A stretch of 64,000 bases of DNA from VXNE01 sp965248075 (GCA_965248075.1 CBDFIL010000003.1:1178001-1242000); one strand, 5' to 3'. Positions 31,292 through 39,845 are shown, counted from the first letter of the stretch. Numbers and translations are program-made. The notes: generated by a model not told the origin, from the letters alone.

Positions 31292-33700
31292 TCAGCGCAA
31301 GCGAGCGCCGAAATCGGTCTTCAGACATTGCAGCGTCGTATCTATGTAGCGACTGATGTCTTCTTCCGCAAGCGTGCGCGATGGATCCCGCAAGGTCAAC
31401 CCTAACCCTAGGCTTTTTTCATTAGAATCAACGCCTTTTCCCTGGTAGACATCAAAAAGCGTGAACTCGCTCAAGATGTGCCCGAGCACGCCCCGCACCG
31501 CGGCCTCCAGCGCCGCCGCGGTCACCGCCCGATCCACCACCACCGCGAGATCGCGGCGCACGCGCGGATACCGGGCAACGCCCCCATGTCGGCGTTCCCG
31601 TTCCACGAGCAGAGCCTCGGCGTCGAACTCGAAGGCGAAGACGGGGACATCGAGATCGAGCGCGTTCTCCACCTCCGGATGCAGGCGGCCGAACCGCCCG
31701 ACGTAGCGCTCCTCGATCGACACCGTTGCCGATTGTCCCGGATGCAACACGGGGTCGCGGGCCCGCTCGACCCGATACGGCTGTCCGCCTGTCTCCAGCA
31801 GCTGTTCGACATCGCCCTTCAGGTCGTGGAAGTCCATCGGTTCCGATGGGCCGGCCCACGACTCCGGCAAGCGTGTGCCACAGGCCACGCCGCCGATGCG
31901 CACGACCATCGATCGCTCCGGTTCGCCGCCCAGGGCATTCGGAAAACACTGTCCCAACTCGAAGAGCCGGACACGGGACTGCTGGCGGGCCAGGTTCACG
32001 CGTAGCGCGTTCACGAGACCAGGGAGCAGGTTCGTGCGCATGACCGACTGATCGAGCGACATCGGGTTGGCGATCCGCACCGGCGCTGCACCCGGTGCCA
32101 GCAGTTCCGACACGGCCGGTTCCACGAAGCTATAGGTGATGGCTTCGCGATACCCGACCGCCGCCAGCGTGTCGGCGAGGCGGGCGGGGCGCGTCCGGCC
32201 ACGGGGAATCCTTCGTAGCGGCAACGCGGCGGACGGGCCGTCTCCCTCACTTCTGCGGTCCTCGCGCCGGCCGATCCGGTTGTAGCCGTACACCCGACAA
32301 ACCTCTTCGACTAGATCCTCCTCGATGGCGATGTCGAAGCGATGACTTGGCGGCGTGATCCGCCACTCCGGACCGTCGTTCCCGGCCGCCCTGCGCGGCG
32401 CGAACTCGAGCCGCTCGAAGATCCGACCGACCTCCTCCTCGGGGACCGCCTCGCCCACCAGACGGTCGAGCCGGCGCTGCCGCAACCGTACCCGAGCCGG
32501 CGCCGGCACGTGCGCCGCACTTTCCGTAGTCACGACCGGCCCGGGCTCACCGCCCGCCACATCGATCAGAAGCCGGATGGCCCGCTCCATGGCGGCTTCC
32601 TGCAACGTGTAGTCGACGCCCCGTTCGTACCGCTGTGACGCATCGGTCTGAATGCCATACCGGCGCCCGGTCCCGAGGATGGCGGGCGGCGCAAAAAAGG
32701 CGCACTCCATGAAGATGTTCCGGGTGTCGAGCCCGACGGCCGACTCGGCCCCGCCCATCACGCCGGCCATGCCGACGGGACCCCCCGCGTCCGCGATGAC
32801 GAGCGTCTCCGTATCGAGGGTCGCTTCCCGCCCGTCGAGCAGCCTGAGCGTTTCGTCCGCGTGCGCCCAGCGCACGACGATGCGCGCGTCGAGCCGGTCG
32901 AGATCGAAGGCATGCATCGGCTGTCCGAGTTCGAGCAGCACGTAGTTCGTGACATCGACCACCGGATCGATGGAGCGCAAGCCGGAACGGCGTAGGCGTT
33001 CGGTCATCCACAACGGGGTCGGGCGTCGGACGTCCACGTTGCGAACGACTCTCCCGAGATAGCGGGGGCAGCCGTCGCCCGCTTCGATCGTGACCGGGAC
33101 CGTGTCCCCGATCGTCGGCGCGACCGGAGGGCAGTCCGGAGCACGGACCGCCATGTCGTTCAGCACGCCGACCTCGCGGGCGATGCCCCGCAGGGACAGG
33201 CAATCGCCACGATTCGGGGTCAGGCCCACTTCGATGCATCGATCGTCGAGAGCCAGGGCCTCACGCAGGTTCTCGCCGACCCGGAGCGTATCCGGCAACT
33301 CGAGCAGACCGCTTGCATCGTCGCCGAGGCCGAGTTCCGCGGCCGAACACAGCATCCCGTGCGACACGACGCCGCGCAGCTCGCGGGCATCGACCGCAAG
33401 CTCCGGCAGCACTGCGCCCACGCGCGCGAACGGCGCCCTGAGTCCGACGCGTACGTTCGGGGCGGCGCAGACCACTTCGCGCTCCCCCGTGCCGTCGAGC
33501 ACCGTGCAGATCGAGAGATGGTGCGCGTCCGGATGCGGCGTGGCGTCCCGCACCTCTCCCACGACCACGCCCTCGAACGCCGGGCATGCCGAGGCGATGC
33601 CATCGACCTCGAGGCCCGCGTTGGTCAACTGTTCGCAGAGCGTGCGGGTGTCCACACCGGGATCGACCCACGCGCGCAGCCAGCGCTCGCTGAATCTCAC
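31292..33700 (-). CDS. pheT: Phenylalanyl-tRNA synthetase beta subunit
   Basis: An 802-residue protein of normal length. Domains in order: N-terminal B1, tRNA-binding B2 (about 40-150, VVVGEVRDATPHPDAHHLSIC), B3/B4 editing (about 200-390), B5 (RRLDRLVGEAVPEEEVGRIFERL), catalytic-like B6/B7 and a C-terminal anticodon-binding domain (FDVYQGKGVDSNEKSLGLGL). With PheS it charges tRNA-Phe and edits Tyr mischarging. GTG start at 33700; it overlaps, as GTGA, the stop of an upstream repeat-encoded minicistron. Confidence 0.98.
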   Translation of the reverse strand: MRFSERWLRAWVDPGVDTRTLCEQLTNAGLEVDGIASACPAFEGVVVGEVRDATPHPDAHHLSICTVLDGTGEREVVCAAPNVRVGLRAPFARVGAVLPELAVDARELRGVVSHGMLCSAAELGLGDDASGLLELPDTLRVGENLREALALDDRCIEVGLTPNRGDCLSLRGIAREVGVLNDMAVRAPDCPPVAPTIGDTVPVTIEAGDGCPRYLGRVVRNVDVRRPTPLWMTERLRRSGLRSIDPVVDVTNYVLLELGQPMHAFDLDRLDARIVVRWAHADETLRLLDGREATLDTETLVIADAGGPVGMAGVMGGAESAVGLDTRNIFMECAFFAPPAILGTGRRYGIQTDASQRYERGVDYTLQEAAMERAIRLLIDVAGGEPGPVVTTESAAHVPAPARVRLRQRRLDRLVGEAVPEEEVGRIFERLEFAPRRAAGNDGPEWRITPPSHRFDIAIEEDLVEEVCRVYGYNRIGRREDRRSEGDGPSAALPLRRIPRGRTRPARLADTLAAVGYREAITYSFVEPAVSELLAPGAAPVRIANPMSLDQSVMRTNLLPGLVNALRVNLARQQSRVRLFELGQCFPNALGGEPERSMVVRIGGVACGTRLPESWAGPSEPMDFHDLKGDVEQLLETGGQPYRVERARDPVLHPGQSATVSIEERYVGRFGRLHPEVENALDLDVPVFAFEFDAEALLVERERRHGGVARYPRVRRDLAVVVDRAVTAAALEAAVRGVLGHILSEFTLFDVYQGKGVDSNEKSLGLGLTLRDPSRTLAEEDISRYIDTTLQCLKTDFGARLR

Positions 33701-33801
33701 GGCATCCTCACCAGCATCCTCACCAGCATCCTCACCAGCATCCTCACCAGCATCCTCACCAGCATCCTCACCAGCATCCTGACCAGCTTCCTCCGCAGCA
33801 T
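33697..33801 (-). CDS. Candidate (MLVR)n minicistron between pheS and pheT
   Basis: A 34-codon frame from ATG 33801, 10 nt after the pheS stop, reads MLRRKLVR, then six MLVR units, then MP, and stops with TGA overlapping the GTG start of pheT (GTGA). Because each repeat is 12 bp, copy number changes keep the frame. Each unit on the coding strand is CTGGTGAGGATG, so it contains GAGG and an ATG, a string of possible re-initiation sites before pheT. Whether the peptide is made is unknown; a role in coupling pheS and pheT translation is inferred. Confidence 0.35.
   Translation of the reverse strand: MLRRKLVRMLVRMLVRMLVRMLVRMLVRMLVRMP
33703..33798. repeat. 12-bp minisatellite in the pheS-pheT junction (8 units)
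   Basis: Six exact copies of CATCCTCACCAG (33703-33774), one copy with a single C-to-G change (33775-33786) and one degenerate copy (33787-33798). Such an array can change length by replication slippage or recombination. It lies between two essential genes that are usually closely spaced. Confidence 0.97.
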
Positions 33802-33811
33802 TTCCGGCGCC

Positions 33812-34825
33812 TCAACCGAACTGCGCCAGGAACCTCTGGTCGTTGTCGAAGAACAGGCGCAGGTCGTCCACGCCGAAATAGAGCGAGGCCAGGCGATCCG
33901 CGCCAAAGCCGAAGGCGAATCCGGTGTACCGCTCGGCATCGATACCGGACATCGCCAGGACGTTCGGATGCACCATTCCACAGCCCATGACTTCGAGCCA
34001 GCCCGAATCGCCGCACACCCGACATCCCGAGCCCTCGCAGTGTACGCACTGCGCGTCGACCTCCGCGGACGGCTCGGTGAAAGGGAAGTAGGAGGGCCGA
34101 AAGCGAACGTCCATCTCCCGGTCGTAGAACCGGTGCACGAAACCCACGACCGCGTCCTTCAGATCCCTGAAGCTGATCCCCGCGTCGATGACGAGACCCT
34201 CGACCTGGTGAAACATCGGGGTGTGGGTGAGATCGGAATCCCGTCGGTAGACGCGCCCGGGACAGATGATGCGGATCGGTGGCGGCATGCGTTCCATCAC
34301 GCGCACCTGCACGGGCGAGGTATGTGTGCGCAGCACATGGCCGTCTTCGAGGTAGAACGTATCCCACATCGCGCGCGCGGGATGGTTGGCCGGCAGGTTG
34401 AGGGCTTCGAAGTTGTGGTAGTCGTCTTCGATTTCGGGCCCGGTGACGACCTCGTAGCCGGCGCCGACAAAGATGTCCTCGATGCGGCGCAGGGTCTGCG
34501 TGACCGGATGCAGGCTGCCGGCCGTCTGCCGACGCCCGGGCAACGTGACGTCGAGTGCGTCCTCGTCAAGCACGCGCGCCAACTGTTCGCGCGCGAGCAC
34601 CGCGTCCCGCGCCTCGATGGCGAGGGCCACCACCCGCTTCGTCTCGTTGATGCGCGCACCGGCCGCGGGGCGCTCTTCCGGGTCGAGCTTGCCGACGGAC
34701 TTCAGAAGCGTGGTCAGCGCGCCACGGCGGCCGAGGAACCGGACCCGGATCGCGTCCAGGGCCCGCGCCCCGTCCGCGGCGGCCACGGCTGCCAGCGCCT
34801 CGGTCCTGATGTCATCGACATCCAT
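33812..34825 (-). CDS. pheS: Phenylalanyl-tRNA synthetase alpha subunit
   Basis: A 337-residue protein. N-terminal coiled-coil (DVDDIRTEALAAVAAADGA, GRRGALTTLLKSVGKLDPEE), then class II catalytic motifs: motif 1 region RRIEDIFVGAGYEVVTGPEI, motif 2 RVYRRDSDLTHTPMFHQVEGL, motif 3 with GFAFGFGADRLASLYFGVDDLR. A CVHCEGSGCRVCGDSGWLEV loop carries four cysteines, common in proteobacterial PheS. It catalyses aminoacylation of tRNA-Phe together with PheT. Order rplT-pheS-pheT is conserved. Confidence 0.98.
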   Translation of the reverse strand: MDVDDIRTEALAAVAAADGARALDAIRVRFLGRRGALTTLLKSVGKLDPEERPAAGARINETKRVVALAIEARDAVLAREQLARVLDEDALDVTLPGRRQTAGSLHPVTQTLRRIEDIFVGAGYEVVTGPEIEDDYHNFEALNLPANHPARAMWDTFYLEDGHVLRTHTSPVQVRVMERMPPPIRIICPGRVYRRDSDLTHTPMFHQVEGLVIDAGISFRDLKDAVVGFVHRFYDREMDVRFRPSYFPFTEPSAEVDAQCVHCEGSGCRVCGDSGWLEVMGCGMVHPNVLAMSGIDAERYTGFAFGFGADRLASLYFGVDDLRLFFDNDQRFLAQFG

Positions 34826-34896
34826 CGTCGTATCCCAGTCAGGGCGCGTCCCGGTCGGGGCGCATCCCCTGCCGGGGACGCGTTCGAGTTGGCTGG

Positions 34897-35256
34897 CTAC
34901 GCGGCCAGGGCGGCCTTGGCCTTGCTTGCCAACGTGCCGAAGGCTTCCTTCTCGTGTAGTGCGAGATCCGCAAGCACCTTGCGGTCCATCTCGACATCGG
35001 CCTTCTTGAGGCCCGCGATGAGTCGACTGTAGGACAGGCCATGCTCACGCGCCTCGGCGTTGATCCGCACGATCCACAGCGCGCGGAAGTGGCGCTTCTT
35101 CTGGCGGCGGTCTCGATAGGCGTACTGGCCCGCCTTGATGACGGCCTGTTTCGCGACCCGAAAGCTGCGGCTACGTTGACCGTAGTAGCCCTTTGCAGCC
35201 TTCAGGACCTTCTTGCGTCGCGCCCGGGCGACGCCGCCGCGCTTCACTCTCGTCAT
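34897..35256 (-). CDS. rplT: 50S ribosomal protein L20
   Basis: A 119-residue protein: TRVKRGGVARARRKKVLKAA, GYYGQRSRSFRVAKQAVIKA, YRDRRQKKRHFRALWIVRIN and YSRLIAGLKKADVEMDRKVL, matching L20 throughout. It binds 23S rRNA early in assembly; in other bacteria it also represses rpmI-rplT. It lies 34 bp downstream of rpmI. Confidence 0.99.
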   Translation of the reverse strand: MTRVKRGGVARARRKKVLKAAKGYYGQRSRSFRVAKQAVIKAGQYAYRDRRQKKRHFRALWIVRINAEAREHGLSYSRLIAGLKKADVEMDRKVLADLALHEKEAFGTLASKAKAALAA

Positions 35257-35290
35257 GAGCCGAACTCCCGATTCTCGGTGTGCTGGCGCA

Positions 35291-35491
35291 CTAGCGCGCC
35301 TTGCCGGGCAGCATGCGTTTCACCGCGGCTGCGTCTGCGCCGGAAACCGCCGCGAAGCCGCGCAACTGACGTTTACGTTTCGGCGTCTTCTTCGTCAGGA
35401 TGTGGTTCTTGTACGCACGGCGGTGCTTGAAACCCTCCGACGTACGCCGGAAGCGCTTTGCCGCGCCGCGGTGCGTCTTGAGCTTGGGCAT
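35291..35491 (-). CDS. rpmI: 50S ribosomal protein L35
   Basis: A 66-residue protein: MPKLKTHRGAAKRFRRTSEG, FKHRRAYKNHILTKKTPKRKR, typical of L35. AGGAG lies 10 nt upstream of the ATG at 35491. It is followed by rplT and preceded by an unusually long gap to infC. Confidence 0.99.
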   Translation of the reverse strand: MPKLKTHRGAAKRFRRTSEGFKHRRAYKNHILTKKTPKRKRQLRGFAAVSGADAAAVKRMLPGKAR

Positions 35492-35737
35492 CCCAAGTTG
35501 CTCCTGTGTATTCTCCGGGGTTATCCCGGCGTCATGTCGTGGTACTCCGGGGCTTTGGAAATACCCCTCGAGCGCCTGTCAACCTATCCGCGCGCCGATC
35601 CGTCGCTCGGACAACCGAACGGCTTCGCAGCCTCCGCGGGAGTGTCTCGTCGGGTCACGATTCCCGCGTTCGCGAGTCCGACCCAACCGGTGCATCCCCG
35701 GCCCCCGCAGCACGATCACCGCGCGCTGGCGGCTTCC
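35492..35737 (-). promoter_or_regulatory. rpmI leader region, possible L20 autoregulatory site
   Basis: The 246 bp between infC and rpmI hold no gene I can support. A hairpin with arms CCGGG and CCCGG around GTTAT lies at about 35517-35531, 26 bp before rpmI. L20 binds structured leaders before rpmI in Escherichia coli and Bacillus subtilis, so a similar control site is plausible here; no known L20-leader consensus was recognised. Confidence 0.35.
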
Positions 35738-36289
35738 CTAGTTCTTCCGCCTGTTGCGAGGCGACAGAACCATCGTCATCTGGCGGCCCTCGAACTTGGG
35801 GGCGATCTCCACCGCACCATAGGCCTCGAGGTCGTTTTCGATGCGCTTCAGCAGCTTCGTGCCAAGTTCAGGATGGACCATTTCCCGGCCCCGGAAGCGC
35901 AAGCTCACTTTCGCCTTGTCGCCGTCGGCGAGGAACCGGACGAGGTTGCGCAGTTTCACCTGGTAGTCGCCCTCCTCGGTGCCGGGACGGAACTTCATCT
36001 CCTTGACCTGGATCTGCTTCTGCTTCTTCCTTTGCGCCGTCTTGGCCTTCTTCAAGTCGAAGAGGTGCTTGCCGTAATCCATCACCTTGACCACCGGCGG
36101 CTCGGCATCGGGGGCGATCAGCACGAGGTCCAGTCCCTCTCTCTTCGCCTCGCCCAGGGCGTCTTCCCGGGCAACGATGCCAACCTGCCCGCCATCCGCA
36201 CCGACGAGACGCACCTCATGGGCGCGAATGTCCTCGTTCAGTACAGCACGCGGCGGCTGCGCCTTCCCTCCTGATCTCTTGATAGGCAT
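35738..36289 (-). CDS. infC: Translation initiation factor IF-3
   Basis: 183 residues from ATG 36289, chosen because GGAG lies 4 nt upstream (the frame is open to 36313). N-domain: RAVLNEDIRAHEVRLVGADG. Linker KKAKTAQRKKQKQIQVKEMKF. C-domain: RPGTEEGDYQVKLRNLVRFL, DKAKVSLRFRGREMVHPELG. It uses a plain ATG, unlike the AUU/AUC starts that allow autoregulation in enterobacteria. thrS, which often precedes infC, is not present here; tRNA-Val lies upstream on the other strand. Confidence 0.98.
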   Translation of the reverse strand: MPIKRSGGKAQPPRAVLNEDIRAHEVRLVGADGGQVGIVAREDALGEAKREGLDLVLIAPDAEPPVVKVMDYGKHLFDLKKAKTAQRKKQKQIQVKEMKFRPGTEEGDYQVKLRNLVRFLADGDKAKVSLRFRGREMVHPELGTKLLKRIENDLEAYGAVEIAPKFEGRQMTMVLSPRNRRKN

Positions 36290-36353
36290 TTCTCCATGCA
36301 AACTGCCGGGCACGTCCCCGCGAGGGACGCAGTCCGTACTGTCGGAAGCGGCG

Positions 36354-36383
36354 ATTTTACTGCCGCAGCGAGGCGGAGAACAA
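36354..36383 (-). promoter_or_regulatory. Promoter of the infC-rpmI-rplT-pheST operon
   Basis: On the minus strand a -35 TTGTTC (36378-36383) and a -10 TAAAAT (36354-36359) are separated by 18 bp. The predicted start near 36347 leaves a leader of about 58 nt before the infC ATG at 36289. This is the clearest two-box promoter in the window. Confidence 0.6.
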
Positions 36384-36518
36384 CCTCGCGGCTCCCATCA
36401 CGCGCCGGGCCAACGTCACGCACGTCCACGCCGACAGTCGCCCGACCACCGCGCCCGACCCGCCCGCCCCGGACCGGTTGAACCGGTCTCGGCCACAGTG
36501 GTACCGTACGCCGCCTTC

Positions 36519-36596
36519 AGGCGCGTAGCTCAGCCCGGTTAGAGCACCACCTTGACATGGTGGGGGTCGTTGGTTCGAATCCAATCGCGCCTACCA
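36519..36596 (+). tRNA. tRNA-Val(GAC)
   Basis: A 78-nt cloverleaf with encoded CCA. Acceptor AGGCGCG pairs with CGCGCCT; D-arm GCTCAGCCCGGTTAGAGC; anticodon loop TTGACAT on stem CCACC/GGTGG gives GAC; T-arm TTGGTTCGAATCCAA. It stands between infC (divergent) and a LytTR regulator gene (convergent). Confidence 0.95.
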
Positions 36597-36641
36597 TCAC
36601 TCCACCCGAACCCCCGATGCCGGTGCGCCGTCCAGGCGGGT

Positions 36642-37418
36642 TCATGCCAGACCCGCCTCCCGCACAGCGGCCAGGTAACCGCGGCTGACCGGGACCTCGT
36701 GCCCGCCCGTGAGCCGGAGCAAAGTGCGTCCGCTGCGCCTCGACACGCCGAGGACGTGCTTGCGGGCAATCCAGTGCGAGCGGTGGACACGCAGTCCGTC
36801 GTGCTCCTCGAGTTCCGCCACGGCGTCGGCGAAACGCATCAGGACCAGTGTCGAACCGGCGGCCGTGAAGGCTTCGACGTAGTGGTCCGCCATCTTGAGA
36901 CAGACCAGATCGTGGCCCAGTTTCGCCGGCAGGCGGTCCAGGAACCGTTGCGCACTGCCGACCCCGCCTTGCGCCGGAGTTTCGGTCGGCCCGGCGGCCC
37001 GACGCACGCCGACGAGAACCACCAGGCCGCTGATGAAGAGCATTACCACCACGACTGACAGGTAGATGGTGGGCAGCTGACCCGCATCGACGTAGCCAGG
37101 CCGGAAGAGGGTCTCCGCCGTGTAGACCACTCCGGTCCCCGGAACGGCCGCAAGCACCGCCGCGCCGCCGACCGCAAGCCCACGCCGCGGCCAGGAGGAG
37201 GCTTTCATGGACCGTAGCGTCAAGGTAGCCAGACTGCCGCAGACCAGCCAGTTCACGCCGAGCGCCAGCGCCCAATAGCCCGCACGAGGCAGTGCGGCCA
37301 TGCCGTCGTACGTGCCGAAGGGGCCGATGAAGGCAAACAGCCCCACCAGGCAGACGAGCGCGATGCCCTGGCCGGCCACGGAGAGGACACCGGGCGTTTC
37401 GCGATTCGTGAACGGCAT
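36642..37418 (-). CDS. LytTR-domain transcriptional regulator with membrane-spanning N-terminus
   Basis: 258 residues from ATG 37418. Four hydrophobic segments lie in residues about 10-150 (ALVCLVGLFAFIGPFGTYDG, ALALGVNWLVCGSLATL, TIYLSVVVVMLFISGLVVLV). They are followed by a LytTR DNA-binding domain of about 95 residues: KMADHYVEAFTAAGSTLVLM, GLRVHRSHWIARKHVLGVSR and RLTGGHEVPVSRGYLAAVRE. Such membrane-anchored LytTR proteins are thought to sense a membrane signal without a kinase. No target gene is evident; it diverges from the DUF2141-carotenoid oxygenase pair. Confidence 0.9.
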   Translation of the reverse strand: MPFTNRETPGVLSVAGQGIALVCLVGLFAFIGPFGTYDGMAALPRAGYWALALGVNWLVCGSLATLTLRSMKASSWPRRGLAVGGAAVLAAVPGTGVVYTAETLFRPGYVDAGQLPTIYLSVVVVMLFISGLVVLVGVRRAAGPTETPAQGGVGSAQRFLDRLPAKLGHDLVCLKMADHYVEAFTAAGSTLVLMRFADAVAELEEHDGLRVHRSHWIARKHVLGVSRRSGRTLLRLTGGHEVPVSRGYLAAVREAGLA

Positions 37419-37534
37419 TTCCTGCAAAGTCGCGAAGAAATCCGGGCGTTAGCGTAATCGAACGTGACCTGCGGCGGGCAGGCGATCGACAATCCCTGCC
37501 CATCGTATCGCAACCGGCGGAAAAGGAGACATCC

Positions 37535-38002
37535 ATGACTCCCACAGCACACGCGCCCCTCCCGGCGATCCTCTCCGCGGCAGCCGTGGCCCTCTCCGTC
37601 ACAGCGCACGCGGGAGACCTCGAAGTGACCCTGGACGGGATCCACTCCACCGCTGGCCAGGCACTCGTCGCACTCCATCGGCACGTCCCGGGAGCGACGT
37701 TCCCGAGCGATGCGAGCGTCGTCGCCAACGAGACGCGCCCGGCCGAACGGGGGACTGTCCTCGTCGTCTTCCCCGACTTGCCGCCCGGGGAATACGCCGT
37801 GGCCGGGTTCCACGACGCCAACGGCGATGGCGAGCTGAATGCGAACTTCGTCGGCATGCCCACGGAAGGCTATGGATTCTCCAACGGCGCACGCGGCTTC
37901 ATGGGACCACCAGGCTTCGATGCAGCCGCCGTGACCGTGGGGCGAGACGCGCGCCCGCTGCGAATCGTCGTGCCGATCCAGTGCCCGGATTCCGAAAGAT
38001 GA
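37535..38002 (+). CDS. DUF2141 secreted protein
   Basis: A 155-residue protein with a signal peptide (ILSAAAVALSVTAHAGD). The domain shows DLEVTLDGIHSTAGQALVAL, VFPDLPPGEYAVAGFHDANG and DGELNANFVGMPTEGYGFSN, the DUF2141 pattern. It is probably periplasmic; function is unknown, though DUF2141 genes often lie beside carotenoid genes. It overlaps the following carotenoid oxygenase gene by 4 bp (ATGA), which indicates joint translation. Confidence 0.9.
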   Translation: MTPTAHAPLPAILSAAAVALSVTAHAGDLEVTLDGIHSTAGQALVALHRHVPGATFPSDASVVANETRPAERGTVLVVFPDLPPGEYAVAGFHDANGDGELNANFVGMPTEGYGFSNGARGFMGPPGFDAAAVTVGRDARPLRIVVPIQCPDSER

Positions 38003-39525
38003 GCGTCTTGCAGTGCTCACGCCGCGACGCCCTGCGCGCGGTCGCCGGGCTTCCGTTCCTGCTCGGAGCGGGGGCGGGGGCCGGACTGGAGACAGAGGCC
38101 GGACCGAGGGAGGACTTCGCAGCGGCCGTGCGGCGCGACAGGAGACTGCTGGCGTTCGCGACCGCCCGTGCCGAGCAGTTCGCCGCGCCCCTGGCGACCC
38201 TGCGCGGCCGCCTGCCCACCGCGCTCACGGGCGTCCTGTGGCGCAACGGTCCGGCGGAGCACGAACGCTTCGGCCACCGCTACGGTCACTGGTTCGACGG
38301 CGACGGCATGATCCAGGCATTCACGTTTACCGGCGCTGGCGTGACGCATCGCGCCCGCCTGCTTGATACCCAGAAACGCCGCCGCGAAACCCGGGACGGG
38401 CGGCGCAGCCGGCCGGCGTTCGGAACGCTCCCCGCGGATCCCGGCCCGCTGCACGGTCCCGACGACATGAACGTCGCCAACACGTCCGTGCTCGCCCACG
38501 CAGGACGCCTGCTCGCACTTTGGGAAGGCGGTTCCGCACTGGAAGTCGACCGCGACACCCTCGCAGCGCAACGTTTCGTCGATTGGCGAGAGGACCTGGC
38601 CGGGCTGCCCTTCTCCGCCCATCCGAAGCGGGATACCGACGGGACGGTGTGGAACATCGGCGTCCTCCCAGCCCCCCGCGCGACGCTACTCTTCTACCGG
38701 ATCGACCCGACCGGCGGCCTCGCCGGATTCAGCCATCTGCCGGCCGCGCCGTTGGGCATGGCGCATGACTTCGTCGTCACCGAGCGGCATCTGGTGGTCC
38801 TGCTGCCGCCGTTCGTCGTCGAGCTGGGCCGGTTTGCCTCCGGTGCAGCGAGTTTTCTCGACGCGCACACCTGGCGCCCCGGCCTCGGGACCCGCGTACT
38901 GACCCTCGACAAGAACACGCTCGAGCTCGTGCGGCGCCACGAACTACCGGCCGGGTTCCACTTCCACCACGGCAACGGCTGGGAGGAGCGCGACGGCACC
39001 ATCCATCTGGACCTGTGTCAGGCACCCAATCCCGACTTCCTGACCCGGGACCTGCGGGCTCCCATGCGTGGTGAGTGGCGCTTCCCGTCCACGCATCCGC
39101 GCTTCCGGCGGGTGGTGCTCGGACCGGGTGGCGCGGCGCGCATCGAGGACGCTGCCCCGGGTACCACCGAGTTCCCGCGTATCGACCCACGACGGACGGG
39201 CCGGCGCCACCGCCAGGTGTTCGCGCTCAACGGTGAAGGCGCCACCACGGACTGGCCGCTCCAGAGCGTCGTCCGCCTTGCTGGGGAGGGGAGGCCCCAC
39301 CGCTGGACGTACCCGTCGCACCAGATTCCGGAGGAGCACGTATTCGTTCCGCGTGGCGCCGCGGAAGGCGATGGCTGGCTGCTGGGACCGTTTCTCGATG
39401 TCGACCGCGGCGCCACGGGGCTCAACGTGTTCGACGCGAACCACATCGGGGACGGACCCCTGTGGCAGGGGGTACTGCCGTATCCGCTGCCCCTGGGTCT
39501 GCACGGAACGTTCGAGGCGACGTAG
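37999..39525 (+). CDS. Carotenoid oxygenase (RPE65/CCD family), Tat-exported
   Basis: About 508 residues from ATG 37999 inside the DUF2141 stop (ATGA). It begins with a twin-arginine signal (CSRRDALRAVAGLPFLLGAG). The seven-blade beta-propeller is recognisable from LTGVLWRNGPAEHERFGHRY and HWFDGDGMIQAFTF. The iron-binding His residues are placed in DDMNVANTSVLAHAG, PLGMAHDFVVTERH, GFHFHHGNGWEE and a final LPLGLHGTF. It splits a carotenoid or related alkene with O2. Export by Tat is unusual; cytoplasmic forms are common. Confidence 0.9.
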   Translation: MSVLQCSRRDALRAVAGLPFLLGAGAGAGLETEAGPREDFAAAVRRDRRLLAFATARAEQFAAPLATLRGRLPTALTGVLWRNGPAEHERFGHRYGHWFDGDGMIQAFTFTGAGVTHRARLLDTQKRRRETRDGRRSRPAFGTLPADPGPLHGPDDMNVANTSVLAHAGRLLALWEGGSALEVDRDTLAAQRFVDWREDLAGLPFSAHPKRDTDGTVWNIGVLPAPRATLLFYRIDPTGGLAGFSHLPAAPLGMAHDFVVTERHLVVLLPPFVVELGRFASGAASFLDAHTWRPGLGTRVLTLDKNTLELVRRHELPAGFHFHHGNGWEERDGTIHLDLCQAPNPDFLTRDLRAPMRGEWRFPSTHPRFRRVVLGPGGAARIEDAAPGTTEFPRIDPRRTGRRHRQVFALNGEGATTDWPLQSVVRLAGEGRPHRWTYPSHQIPEEHVFVPRGAAEGDGWLLGPFLDVDRGATGLNVFDANHIGDGPLWQGVLPYPLPLGLHGTFEAT

Positions 39526-39529
39526 CCGA

Positions 39530-39827
39530 GGCCGGCTATTGTAGCTTTCCACGGTGGGTCCACCGCGCAGACATGCAAGGAACATGGGTGCATGGGTGGG
39601 GCGACGCGCGCCAGCGGCTCGCGGAGGCGCTTTTCGTGACCCAGTTAAATCAATGGCTTACGTTTATGTTCCATGAAAGGCCGGCTATTGTAGCTTTCCA
39701 CGGTGGGTCCACCGCGCAGACATGCAAGGAACATGGGTGCATGGGTGGGGCGACGCGCGCCAGCGGCTCGCGGAGGCGCTTTTCGTGACCCAGTTAAATC
39801 AATGGCTTACGTTTATGTTCCATGAAA
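39530..39827. repeat. Perfect tandem duplication of 149 bp
   Basis: Bases 39530-39678 and 39679-39827 are identical. Each copy begins GGCCGGCTATTGTAGC and ends near TTCCATGAAA. Both contain short open frames but nothing with gene features. Identity over 149 bp points to a very recent duplication (or to assembly). It begins 5 bp after the carotenoid oxygenase stop. Confidence 0.95.
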
Positions 39828-39845
39828 GGGGACGGGCTTGTCCCG

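Noticed and set aside
33703..33798. CRISPR array
   Set aside because: The repeats are directly adjacent 12-mers without spacers.
37535..39525. Carotenoid gene cluster
   Set aside because: Only the oxygenase and DUF2141 are present; no crt biosynthesis genes are in the window.
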